Of a DNA stretch of 64,000 nucleotides, positions 53,351 through 63,300 are shown piece after piece. Below the pieces are notes generated by a model, which was given only the letters and a program-made list of their open reading frames with translations, ran no database searches and was not told the DNA's origin. This DNA comes from CAWKOH01 sp963851245 (GTDB taxonomy: Bacteria > Actinomycetota > Acidimicrobiia > Acidimicrobiales > Palsa-688): positions 675,449-739,448 of the forward strand of contig CAWKOH010000002.1 in NCBI GenBank assembly GCA_963851245.1. Reading direction: 5' to 3'. Each line of letters opens with the position of its first letter. Positions within the stretch are counted from its first letter, which is position 1. The position numbers and the translations under genes are program-made.

Positions 53351-53632
53351 CTATTCGCCACCGTCCTCCCGGGCCAGGAGGCGTCGGCCGCGCTCGCTCA
53401 GCACCGGCGGGCCAGACAACGGCAGGCGCACCAGGCCCTCCCCGGCCAGCCACCGCAACACCAGCTGCACCGGCTCGCCCTCGAGCAGGTACGGCGCGTT
53501 GAAGCTGCCGTCATGACCGGACGCCCCCCGCACGACCCGCCCAGCGGCGACCGCCCGCAGCAACGCCATATCACCCCGGTGGGCCAGTATCTCGCTGTCG
53601 CTGCGGACCCTTCCCCGACGTCTCGAACGCAT
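53351..53632 (-). CDS. small winged-helix-like protein
   Basis: 93 residues: basic start MRSRRRGRVRSDSE, then MALLRAVAAGRVVRGASGHDGSFNAPYLLEGEPVQLVLRWLAGEGLVRLPLSGPPVLSERGRRLL. The last 60 residues have the helix-helix-wing shape of a DNA-binding domain. Probably a mobile-element regulator; not a named family. Confidence 0.55.
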   Translation of the reverse strand: MRSRRRGRVRSDSEILAHRGDMALLRAVAAGRVVRGASGHDGSFNAPYLLEGEPVQLVLRWLAGEGLVRLPLSGPPVLSERGRRLLAREDGGE

Positions 53633-53898
53633 GTTCGATCAACCTACACAGCGGCTAGGTCCAGCGCTCCTGACACGCGATATGCAGTCCAACCGGGTGG
53701 CCGAAGCCTGCGTGTTTGCCGAGCTCTGGACAGCTCTCGGGCTGGGGCGGCGACCGCAGTTCCCGGTCCCTCCGCTCAAATAACGGCTGCCCGAAGGGCG
53801 GTCGGCCCGGCATTCGCCGAGCACGATCACGAATCCCTTGGTGCTCTCCTTCGGCTACCGCAGGCAGGCGCTGGCGGCCACCGACACACGACGCCGGC

Positions 53899-53969
53899 CC
53901 CGAAAGTGACCGAGGCGGTCGCTCTGCTTGTGAACCCACATCACAGGGTCGAGAGGACTCACCGGAATG
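53899..53969 (+). promoter_or_regulatory. shared leader element, copy B
   Basis: CCCGAAAGTGACCGAGGCGGTC, then TGTGA-N7-TCACA (53929-53945), GAGAGGA and an ATG at 53967. The conserved downstream start ATGGCCTTGCTCTT matches copy A's ATGGTCTTGCTCTT, so the element extends into the gene. The clearest hairpin of the four copies. Confidence 0.72.
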
Positions 53970-54046
53970 GCCTTGCTCTTGGGCGACCTGGCGCCCCGTC
54001 GTCGTTACCGCACATCGATCAGGCTGACGTCCGGCCGGCGGTGTGA
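53967..54046 (+). pseudogene. remnant of a WhiB-like gene start
   Basis: MALLLGDLAPR at the start and LPHIDQADVRPAV in another frame line up with MVLLFVDLPHMDVVPLDIGP of the WhiB-like gene at 48549. No Cys cluster follows. A partial duplication of leader plus gene start, now broken. Confidence 0.45.
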
Positions 54047-54401
54047 AACCCAGGCGGCCCCCTGTGTCGGTTGCTGGTGGATGGGGGAGTGGTCCGGTCG
54101 GTCCCGGATGGCTGCGCGCTGTTCGTGTCGGCCGCATCGGGGTGGAGGCAGGGTGCTCACTTTGCCACGGCGACGGCAGGTGGCAACCCCGTCCGGTCCA
54201 AGCCGCCGCTCGCTGCGCTCTCTCCGGGTTTCCCTCCAGGGGTACCGGATCTTTCGGCCGTGCTGCCCGGCCGGCCCGAAGGCCCCTACGGGACCCGGGC
54301 CGCCGAAAGGCTCGAAACATCCTTGCCACCAGGCCTTCCCGCCGTGGCTTCGCCAGCACCAGCACCACCCGATAACAACCAACACAGAAAGGCACAACAT
54401 C

Positions 54402-54785
54402 ATGACAACCGGAAACACCGTCACCATCGCAGGCAACCTCACCCGAGACCCCGATCTCCGCTTCACCCCCACCGGCCGGCCGACCGCCAGCTTCGGGGTA
54501 GCGGTCAACAACGACTGGACCGACCAGGCCGGCGAGCGGCACGAGTCGGTGGACTTCTTCGACGTCGTGGTGTGGGGCAAGCTGGCCGAGAACGCCGCTC
54601 AGTCCCTCGCCAAGGGCCAGGAAGTCCTGCTCAGCGGACGGCTCCAGTTCCGCTCCTGGGAGACCGACGAGGGCGACAAGCGCTCCAAGGTCGAGATCAC
54701 CGCCACCCACGTCGGGCCCGGCCTCACTTTCGGGACCACCGTCTTCACCAAGAGCCCCAAGGCCAGCGAGGAGGCTGCCGCCTAG
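54402..54785 (+). CDS. ssb: single-stranded DNA-binding protein
   Basis: 127 residues, MTTGNTVTIAGNLTRDPDLRFTPTGRPTASFGVAV: OB fold of SSB, with WTDQAGERHESVDFFDVVVWGKLAENAAQSLAKGQEVLLSGRLQFRSWE. Ends EEAAA without the acidic DF/IPF tail of chromosomal SSB, so it is probably the element's own copy used in transfer. AGAAAGG precedes ATG 54402. Confidence 0.92.
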   Translation: MTTGNTVTIAGNLTRDPDLRFTPTGRPTASFGVAVNNDWTDQAGERHESVDFFDVVVWGKLAENAAQSLAKGQEVLLSGRLQFRSWETDEGDKRSKVEITATHVGPGLTFGTTVFTKSPKASEEAAA

Positions 54786-54884
54786 CCCCCGGCGGTCCAC
54801 CGCCCAGGCCCGTGAGCCCGCCAACGTCGCCGGGTTCACGGGCCTCTCGCATGTTCACCAGCTCGTCCCATTTCAAGGAGCGCC

Positions 54885-55391
54885 ATGACCGACCGACTAC
54901 CACCCACTGACCCGGCCTCGACCCGTCCGGGCCAGCCCATCAACGACGACCGCCTCCAAGGCATGTACTGGCAGAGCGGATACCAACTCGGCAGATACGA
55001 CCAGCGGATCACCGACCTACAAGAGGCTCGGGTGTGGCTCTCCGAGTCTCACGACGACGCGACCGACGCCGGCTACGACGCCCGACAGCGGCAACTCGAC
55101 CAACTGCAGGCCGATCTCCTCGAAGCCGAGAACGCCCGAGCCAGCCACCTCGAGAAACTCGACGAACTCATCGAGGAGTGGGAGGTTCATCGCGCCGCGG
55201 CCAACGTCGACTCCGTCGCCGACGTCTTCGAAGCTGGGGACCCCACAACCAGCAGGGATCAACCATCGGCGGGACGGGCGCCCAACCCCCCGCGGCCGGG
55301 TGGCGTCGTTCGCACCCCACGCACGCCAGACTCCACTCACCAGGCCTACCGATCCCAAGGCCCAACATCCACCTTCCGGCCACGAGTCTGA
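54885..55391 (+). CDS. coiled-coil accessory protein
   Basis: 168 residues, with AAGGAG before ATG 54885. A globular start (GMYWQSGYQLGRYDQRITDLQEARVWLSES) leads to heptads YDARQRQLDQLQADLLEAENARASHLEKLDELIEEWEVHRA, then a Pro/Arg/Thr-rich tail. No family recognised. Probably interacts with SSB or the transfer proteins by position. Confidence 0.6.
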   Translation: MTDRLPPTDPASTRPGQPINDDRLQGMYWQSGYQLGRYDQRITDLQEARVWLSESHDDATDAGYDARQRQLDQLQADLLEAENARASHLEKLDELIEEWEVHRAAANVDSVADVFEAGDPTTSRDQPSAGRAPNPPRPGGVVRTPRTPDSTHQAYRSQGPTSTFRPRV

Positions 55392-55481
55392 CCGGGCTGG
55401 CCTTGCTGCCGGTTGGCTCCTTGCGACCGAGGAGACCGTCACACCTGGCTGGGATAATGGTCATTGAAAAGGGGTGGATGG

Positions 55482-56495
55482 GTGGCCGAGAACAGTGAGT
55501 CGGATCGGCACAGGAGGGCCCCTTGCGGCCGCCTCCGGGAGACTGGACGGGCGGGCCCGGATTGGGGATTCGCTCGGCTCAGCCTCGCAGCCAGCCTTGA
55601 CTGCCTGGAGCGGGACCAGTTCCTGATTCTAAGACCCCCGGGCCGGCCGGCTACTACGTGCGGGTCGCCCATGGCGGCTCGGAAGGGGTGCGGGTCGAGG
55701 CGGTATCGAATCGATTTTCTCAGCGGGTCGGGGAGCGGCTTGACGCGACGGCTGAGGCTCGGCTGCGTCGGTTGGGATGGCAGCCGCCGGTTGAGGTGGG
55801 AGATGGCTCGATGAACTGGTGGCGCTGCTTCGAGAACCCTCTGCCGGTGCGGGAGATCGCCGAGCTGGCCGTCGAAGAATGGTTGGTCAAGGCGTTTGAC
55901 ATTCCCCGGGTCGACTGTCTGGTGTACAAAGCGTTCTTGAGGTTCGAGGGACGGACATCCTTCTTCCGACTCTTGCCGTCGAGCGGGACGCCGAGAGCTC
56001 GGAGGTTCTGACGCTGGAGGCGCAGGTTGACGAGGCACTGCGCCGGATGCTTCGAGGTCGAGGAGGTGTTCTATGACGAGGACGGGGACGTCCCCATCCG
56101 CTCGGGCGAGTCGATGCTGTACGTGCGGAAGTTCGACGCCCCCGGTCCGTGGAAGGTGTTCTGCGAGATGTTGCGGGGGATGACCAAATCAGCGAGCTTG
56201 CTCGACACGGTCAACGGAATGAGCACCGGCATGCCCTTCGCCCGGGCCATGGTTGTTGATATCGGCGTCATGATCGCGGCGGAAGTCGAACCCGGACCTG
56301 AACTTGAGCGGTCGCTGGGTCGGGCCATCGAGACGGTCGCATTGGCCGCCGACGAGTCGGGTGCCCAAGTTGCAGGAGCGCTTTGGGGGGGTCCACATAC
56401 TCCACCGAGGCGCCCGTACGAACACCATCGGCCGGCTCCGGACCGTACCTATGAAGCCCGGCTGTGAGCAGGCGCGTCGAGGGACCGGTGGGTGA
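55482..56495 (+). pseudogene. TY-Chap/YbjN-like chaperone-fold protein, frame-broken
   Basis: In order across frames: DQFLILKTPG-type start, VRVAHGGSEGVRVEAVSNRF, RVGERLDATAEARLRRLGWQPPVEV, MNWWRCFENPLPVREIAELAV, AFDIPRVDCLVYKAF, AESSEVLTLEAQVDEALRRML, YDEDGDVPIRSGESMLYVRKFDAPGPWKVFCEML, then ERSLGRAIETVALAADES and LQERFGGVHILHRGART. This is the TY-Chap organisation (YopN/CesT/YbjN peptide-binding fold; N-terminal, central and YbjN-like parts). GTG 55482 is the likely start. Members are linked in the literature to bacterial conflict systems; this one is broken at several places, at least one repaired by CG. Confidence 0.55.
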
Positions 56496-56567
56496 GCCCG
56501 GAGAACTCGTGTTAGTGCATGAGGCGGCACTGGGCGCCCCTGCTCGGTACACGGATAGCGTGGCTGG

Positions 56568-56828
56568 GTGATCGCTCAGAGCTCGGGGGCCGAGTTCCTC
56601 GGTCCACCGAAGGAAGGGGTCCGGGCTAGGCGGTCGAGCCAGTTTGCCTGGACGGCCGTTCCCGAGCCGGTGCTCGTCTCGCTGCTGGGTTGGATCAACC
56701 GAGCCGACGGCGCCCGGATTCGCCGCCAATCGCACGGGGAGACTGTGCTGCCCGGCTCTCGACTCGTTCGGCTCCAGACCTCAGAGATGGACGGCGGCCG
56801 ACTGGTGTGGTCCGTGGCTGCGCGGTGA
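56568..56828 (+). CDS. small protein of unknown function
   Basis: 86 residues, VIAQSSGAEFLGPPKEGVRARRSSQ at the start and LLGWINRADGARIRRQSHGETVLPGSRLVRLQTSEMDGGRLVWSVA further on. A beta-rich, protein-like frame after the TY-Chap gene. Its stop overlaps the GTG of the next frame (GTGA). Not recognised. Confidence 0.35.
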   Translation: MIAQSSGAEFLGPPKEGVRARRSSQFAWTAVPEPVLVSLLGWINRADGARIRRQSHGETVLPGSRLVRLQTSEMDGGRLVWSVAAR

Positions 56829-57073
56829 ATCGGCCGCGGTTGCTGGAAGCGTCTGACCTCAAGCGGCTCGTCGGGCACCTCGCCAGCGATGGCCGCTGGT
56901 CGGACATCCCGGCCAGCCGCAGGGAACGGCTCAAGTGGCTACGTGAACGCAACCTAACCTCAGGACGATACGTAAGGCCCTTCTGGGCCAGTTCCGCCGT
57001 CGTTACCGGCTGGCGGGTGAAACGACCCGATCGGCTAAAAGAGGACCCAGTGGTTCGAGCTTGCTCGAACTGA
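56825..57073 (+). CDS. small basic protein before the helicase
   Basis: 82 residues, VNRPRLLEASDLKRLVGHLASDGRWSDIPASRRERLKWLRERNLTSGRYVRPFWASS. Helical and Arg-rich, GTG start overlapping the previous stop. Could be DNA-binding. Position suggests it belongs with the helicase, perhaps as a broken first part. Confidence 0.35.
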   Translation: MNRPRLLEASDLKRLVGHLASDGRWSDIPASRRERLKWLRERNLTSGRYVRPFWASSAVVTGWRVKRPDRLKEDPVVRACSN

Positions 57074-57136
57074 AGAGTTCGGGGGCGCCGGCGACGATCA
57101 CTCGAGTACCCGCACCAGGAGCGAGCCTGGCGGGCT

Positions 57137-59330
57137 ATGACCGCCGACATCAACCTGCGGGGCGCAGGGCTAGCGGCGGCCGGATTGATCGTCTTGCCGA
57201 CAGGGGCCGGCAAAACCGAAACGGCGGCCCGGTGGGTCGTCAGAGAAGCGCTCGGCTCGACGCCGCGCATCCGAGTGCTATGGATCGCGCACGAACGCGG
57301 AGCTCCTGCAACAGGCACTCGGCGCTCTCGGGCGCGCCGTGGCTGAACTGCCGGTCGGCGAGACAATCAGGTCCCACGTTTTTCCACAGCGACGCCGACC
57401 CGACCACGCTCCTGGCGGACCCGGACATCGATCTGGCGTTCGTGACGAACGCCTCTGTTGGCGGTCGGCTCGACGCGGCCAAACGGCAGCGTCTTCTCGC
57501 CTTCCTCGCCGAACCGACAGTCATCGTGATCGACGAGGCCCATCACGCCGGAGCCTCCAGCTATCAGCAAATCCTCGAGATTGGTAACGCTGCCAGCACC
57601 GTCCGGGCGGTAATCGGACTGACGGCCACCCCCTGGCCTACGGGGGCACGGGCCGAGGCCACGTTCCGCTCGACGTTCCCGCGTCGGTTCATCGAGCTTT
57701 CTCAGGAGACCCTGATCGGCGACGGGATCCTGGCCCGGCCGATACATCCACAGCGCTACCGGGCAAATCATCGCCTGACCCAGGAGGAACTGGTCGAGAC
57801 CCAGCGGCAGCGACGATCTGGCCCCTTCAGCACGCCAGACACGTTTTGACAACCGTATTCTGGAACCAGTTGGCAGCCAGCCTTTGGTCGGACCGCAAAG
57901 ACCTACTACAGGAAGACGTTGGTTTTCGCCGCTGACCGCCAACACGCCGACAGTCTCGGCCGGGCGTTTGCTGGACTGGGCGCGGAAGTGAAGGTCCTGC
58001 ACGGCAACAGTGGCGAGGACCGCTCCGACGTTGACTACGGTCTCCGGCCGAAGCGGCGGTTCGGTGATCCTGGTCTCGGTCAACATGCTCTCCGAGGGCG
58101 TGGACCTTCCCGACGCACGTACCGCCGTGCTCGCCTGCCCGACCGCTTCGCGTATCCGGCTCCGCCAGATGATCGGGAGAGTGCTGCGAGGTCCGGCGTC
58201 GGGAGGTGACCTCGACGCGGACGTCGTCTACCTCCAAGACGTCTGGGCGAACTTCGCCGACATCTCGAGCCCGCGGACGTGATCGAAGGCGAGTACGAGG
58301 AGCGGGTACGGACCGGCCTGGTTCTGAGGAGGCGTTGAAGCCCCTGTCCGGCCTGCCGAGCTCCGCCGTCGCCGAGGCGGCCCGACAGTTCGGCGCCGCC
58401 TGGCAACACGACCAGGAGATCCGGATAGGGCGGGGTTCGGCCAACACCGTTGTTGACGCCGCGATGGTCGGCTATTACCAACCTCGGGGACCGCAAGGTT
58501 CCCGTGTTCAAAGCTTCATCCAGGAGACCGCCTGGCAGGAAACCATCGGTGCCTCAGCTGAGGACATGGGAGCATCGCTGTTGAGCACGCGTTCGACGAC
58601 ATCTCAGAGCCACGCCCAAGCCGGCGAATCGTCGAGGCGGTTGTCTCCTACTGCCGGAGCAGCAAAGCCTCCTTATCGCCCGGGTCGACCCGACCACAAC
58701 GCCCGCGGCAGTGGCTGCAGAGCTTGACGACGGGACTGCCCGAACCTGGGCCGAACGAGCTGAAATGCTGCAAAGGTCGTGGTCGGAGAGCCTCGCCCGC
58801 CGGCAGTACCCCGATTTCGAGCAGTTCGCTGACACGGTCAAAGATGCTGAAGCCCGGCGCCATCGACCCCGAATCTCCGAGAATCAGGTCGGCCCCCCCG
58901 ACGCAATGCCGGTGACCTGCCCAAACTGCGAAGGATGAGCAAGCCGCAGAGATGGGAGACCTCAAGCGGGTGTTCGATCCGGCCGAGAGCGACGCCCGCC
59001 TCCCGCCGACCCTGGTAGGCCGACTGCGGCGGCCGGCGGTCCAATATCGAATGGAGCGAGAGGCCGAGCCGGTTAAGCAAGCCGCGTGACTGGACCGCCG
59101 GCCTGAACGCCGGATCGCCCAACCCCGCATCAGTCGTCAACGTCCTCTACCGGACGGACCGCAAGGTTGTGACCGACCAAATGCTCGATAGTATCTGATC
59201 TGGCACGAGGTCGTCCACCACCTACTGCACGCTCCACGGCCACGACCGGCTCTTTCGGGATCTTGAACAACGTTGGTTGGACGCGGCCTCGCTCGACGCG
59301 CAGTGGGACAAACTCGGCGACCGATTTTAA
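57137..59330 (+). pseudogene. SF2 DEAH-type helicase, many frameshifts
   Basis: Motifs appear in order in alternating frames: VLPTGAGKTETAARWVV (I), WIAHERELLQQAL (Ia), VIVIDEAHHAGASSYQQI (II, DEAH), VIGLTATPWPTGAR (III), KTLVFAADRQHADSLGRAF, VNMLSEGVDLPDARTAVLACPT (V) and RLRQMIGRVLRG (VI). A long C-terminal region continues (AAELDDGTARTWAERAEML, then DLEQRWLDAASLDAQWDKLGDRF to 59330). Six breaks between 57.29 and 58.03 kb have one sign and are all repaired by CG; later ones are less clear. An ATP-driven DNA or RNA translocase, probably used in transfer, repair or defence. Confidence 0.65.
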
Positions 59331-59473
59331 TCTGGACCCCGCGGTCTATCGATCCTGACCAGCAACTGCTCACGGATTCGGGTCCGGGGCGAGGTCCGGT
59401 CCCAGGCCGATCGTGTGCGAACGTCTACCCGTCTGGGTGCTACGAAGAAGAGCAACAACCCGGCCACGGGCCG

Positions 59474-59890
59474 TCATGGGCTTCGGGCCACTCCGACAGA
59501 TGTCTCATCGTCTCTGCATTGACGGGTGGTGGGGGAGCGCCGGGCGGATCGGATCTCGCGTGGGCTTACCCCGAGCAGCTCGGCGGTCTGCGCTTCGCCG
59601 ATCGCGTCGGCCACCGCGACCAGGGCGGTATGGACCGCGGCGGCCATGGGGACGGCGTCTTGTTGGGCCTGGAGCACTTTGGCGTCGGCTGCCGCCTTGG
59701 CCTTGGCGATGGCTTCGACGCCGGCGGCGCGGACCTTGTCGATCTTCGCCTGGGCTGCTTCGGCGGCGCCGACGGCTTGGAAGTAGGCGGTGATGAGGGT
59801 TTCTTGCTGGTTGCGTTGGGTGCGCAGAGCGGCGATCGCTTGTTCGGCGTCGGCTGCTCGGATGACCCGGGCACTCTTGGTTGAGGTCAT
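59474..59890 (-). CDS. coiled-coil protein with HTH-like end, divergent from the relaxase
   Basis: 138 residues from ATG 59890, MTSTKSARVIRAADAEQAI, then long Ala/Gln/Lys helices (ALRTQRNQQETLITAYFQAVGAAEAAQAKIDKVRAAGVEAIAKAKAAADAKVLQAQ) and a C-terminal segment ADAIGEAQTAELLGVSPREIRSARR that fits an HTH. Transcribed away from the relaxase across a 460-base region. In relaxase operons such proteins often act in relaxosome or partition roles (inference). Confidence 0.6.
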   Translation of the reverse strand: MTSTKSARVIRAADAEQAIAALRTQRNQQETLITAYFQAVGAAEAAQAKIDKVRAAGVEAIAKAKAAADAKVLQAQQDAVPMAAAVHTALVAVADAIGEAQTAELLGVSPREIRSARRSPTTRQCRDDETSVGVARSP

Positions 59891-60350
59891 GGCTGACGGT
59901 ACATCCGGGCTGTGTCGACTCTCAGGAGCTTGGCCCTGTGGATTAAGCGGCGACGCGTCGATCGACGGAGAATCGAGCACGGTCGATGGCGTGGTCCTGG
60001 TCGACGGAGCGGACCTGGACGAACGTCAGAAGCTGAGGCGTAGCGTGGATGGCATCCGATCGAGTTGAGACGACGAGCGTGGGACTCGATCGGAAGGCCA
60101 GAGGCCAGAAGCAGCGAGCGGTCGACGAGCAGTGTGAGAGCAGGAGCAGTGTCGACGGCTGGAGGTTCACAGACCACACACCCTTGCATCATGATGAGAT
60201 CGGGGTGTTGTTGAGGATCGCACCCGAACGCCAGGCAGGTAGAGGTGTGACTCCCTGAAAGTGACATTCCGGGTCTCTCGGCCTGTGAACCCGACAGCAC
60301 GTGGTGGAGAGGACTTGTCGAATGGGGACCCGGACAGCGACCAGTGGCCG
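59891..60350. other. divergent promoter region, candidate origin of transfer
   Basis: Non-coding gap between the coiled-coil gene and the relaxase, containing leader copy C and several short palindromes such as CGACGCGTCG near 59950. Relaxase genes usually lie next to oriT, so the nick site should be looked for here; no known oriT core was recognised. Confidence 0.4.
60253..60324 (+). promoter_or_regulatory. shared leader element, copy C (relaxase)
   Basis: CCCTGAAAGTGAC box, TGTGAACCCGACAGCAC, then GTGGAGAGGACT and an ATG at 60322. The first ATG opens an 11-codon frame MGTRTATSGRC that stops at TGA 60355-60357, overlapping the relaxase ATG at 60351, which suggests coupled translation. Confidence 0.65.
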
Positions 60351-63300
60351 ATGTTGAGTATCGGGACGATCACCGCGGGGGCGGGCTATCAGTACCTGAC
60401 CAGTGAGGTGGCCAGCGGGGCGGAGGACTATTACATCCGGGCTGGGGCGGGCTCGGGTGAGGCGCAGGGATGGTGGCTGGGCGGGCAGCGACAGGCGTTC
60501 GGGGTGCACGGCGAGTTGGTCCGCGAGGAGCAGATGAAGGCGTTCTTCGGCACCAAATCTGACCCGGAGACGGGCGAGCGGCTCGGGGCCAAGTTCCGGA
60601 TCTATGCCACGGTGGCCGAGCGGCTGGCCAAGGCCGAAACCGAACATCAGGGCTGGGTCGAAGCCGATCTGGCCACCCGGGCGGCGGCGTTGCAGACCGC
60701 CGGGGCCAGCGAGGAGCGGTGGGCGGAGAGCCTGGCCGCGCACACGGTGGCCGCTTCGGAGCGGTGGGAGAAGACCCGGCTGAAGATCGAGCGGGCGGGG
60801 GAGCGCAACAGTGTGGCCGGATATGACCTGACGTTTTCGGCGCCGAAATCGGTGTCGGTGTTGTGGGCGTCCGCGCCCGATGCCGCCGCCCAGGGCACGG
60901 TCCGGGCCGCCCATCACGAGGGGGTCCGGGCGGCCATGGCGGTCCTGGAGCGCGACGGGGCGTTCGTGCGGCGGGGCCGCAACGGGGTACGCCAGGAGAA
61001 GGTGTCAGGGGTGCTGGCCGCCGCGTTCGATCATCGCACCAGCCGGACCGGCGACCCGCAGATGCACACCCATGTGGCCGTCCTGGCCATGGCCAAAGCC
61101 GCCGACGGGCGGGTGTTGGCCCTGGATGGCAGGGCGATCTACGGACTGTCGGGGGCGCTGTCGGCCATCTACGACTTCTATCGGGACAAGGCCATGATGC
61201 GGGAGTTGAACGTCCGCTTCGAGGTCAACGAGCGGACCGGGGTGCGCGAGATCGCCGGCGTGCCGGGCTCTCTGCAGGAGTTGTGGTCGTCGCGGCGGGC
61301 GCAGATCACCCCCCGGGTGGAGGAGCTCAAAGCCCAGTACCTGGCCACCCACGGCCGCCAGCCGCCGCCGGAGATGGTGGCCAAGATGGCCCAGTGGGCC
61401 ACGCTGGACACCCGCCCGGCCAAAGGTGAGCCGGAAACCAGCGAGGAGCTGTTCGCCCGGTGGCGGGCCGCCGCATCGGCGTCGACGGACACCGACCTGG
61501 CCGAGGTGTGGGCCGCCGCGGTAGGCCGGGAATGGCTGGCCCCGGCGGCGGCCCAGACCGACCAGCAGATCGCCGAGACGGTCATGGGGCGCCTGGAGGC
61601 GGAGAAGGCGACCTGGACGGTACCGAACGTCATGCAGATGGTGTGGCAGGTCATGGAGCGCGACCCGAACACCACCGTCGGAGGAGGACGAGGCCCGGGC
61701 GGCCCGGGTCGTCGACGCCGTGTTGGCCCGCGACGACGTCCTGAAGCTGACCCCGTCGCTGGGGTTGGATCTGCCCGCCAGAGCTGGTCAGAGAGGACGG
61801 CGAGGCGGTCTACCAGGTGCACATGGCCGGGCGGTACGCCACCCACTCGGCGGTCAACGAGGAGCAGTACCTGGTGGCGCGCTGTCGGTCCAGAACCACT
61901 GCGGCGGTCCCGGTCGACCGGATCGAGACGGCGATCGCCGCCGCCGAGGGGCCGGGATTGTGCGACGATCAGGCCGCGGTGGTGCGCGGCGTGCTGGGCT
62001 CGACCGGCGCGGTGAACGTGATCGTGGGTCCGGCCGGGACCGGCAAGACGACCACGATGCGGGTGGTGTCGAACGCGTGGCAGGCGAACGGCGGCAGCGT
62101 GCTGGGGTTGGCCCTGTCACAGACCGCGGCGAACGAGCTGGCGGCCGCCACCGGCGGGCGGGCGGAGAACATCGCCAAACTGCTGTATGAGACCCGACGC
62201 ATCGACCCCGAAGTCTTCCCCGGTCACGCAGCCAGGTGGGGGCTGCGAAGCGGGCCAGCTGGTGATCATGGACGAGGCCGGGATGACCGACCGCCAGGCG
62301 ATGGTGGCGGTGGCCCGATTGTGCGAGCAGGCCGGGGCCAAGCTGGTGTTGGTCGGCGATCATGAGCAGTTGGAGTCGCCCGAAGCTCGGGGGGCGATGC
62401 GGTTGATGGCCAGGGTGGCCGAGACCTTCGAGCTGGGCCGGGTGCACCGTTTCGTCAACGACTGGGAGCGCGACGCGTCCCTGCGGTTGCGGGCCGGTGA
62501 CGTCGAGGTTCTCGACGAGTACGCGGCCCATGGCCGCATCTACGGCGGCACCGTCGAGGCGAACGAGCATCGAGCCGTCCGTCTGGCCCTCGCCGATCAC
62601 CTCTCGGGCGGGCGAGTGTTCATCTTGGCCGGGACCAACGAGCGGGCCGCCCGGGTGGCGGGACTGTTCCGGCAGGGGCTGGTCGCGCACGGCCTGGTCG
62701 AGGCTGGCGGGGTGCGCCTCGGCGACGGCAACCTGGCCGGGGTCGGGGACCGGATCGTGTGCCGAACCAACGACCGGACACTCACGACCTGCCGGGGAAG
62801 TTTCGTGACCAACCGGTCGGTGTACGAGGTCGTGGCCCGCGACGGCGGCGGGGTGTTGACGGTGGCGGTGGTCGACCCGGCCACCGGGATGGCCGACCGC
62901 GGCGACTGGGTCGCCCTCCCAGCTGCCTATGTGGCCGGCCAACGTGGTGCTCGAGTACGCCGGCACCACCCATGCCGCCCAAGGCGGCACCCGGTGCGCG
63001 TCACACGCCCTGATCTCCGAGCGCGACAGCATCAACAGCGTCTATGTGGCCATGACCCGCGGCAGGTATTCCAACGTGGCCCATGTCGACTCGGAAGTCG
63101 AAGCCGGCCAAGACAGCGAGCCCCGGGCCCAAGACCCAGTTGCTGTACTAGCCCGCATCCTGGGCCGGGAGGACAGCGCGGAGGGCGTCTCGGCGCTCGA
63201 AGCCCGAGACCTGGAGGTCGAGAAATCCAAGAGCCTGCGGACCCTGTTCCCGATCTGGCAAGACCTGGAAGGCGAACACGTCAAGGCCCGCTGGCTGGCC

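Larger units (their letters stand above)
53633..54401. other. intergenic region with leader copy B
   Basis: 770 bases, mostly without a gene; the leader element at 53899 and a broken WhiB-like start at 53967 are the only features I can support. Long minus-strand frames over this region do not look like proteins. Confidence 0.5.

Noticed and set aside
53655..54839. 394-codon minus-strand frame opposite ssb
   Set aside because: Antisense to ssb and to leader copy B; composition is a mirror of them.
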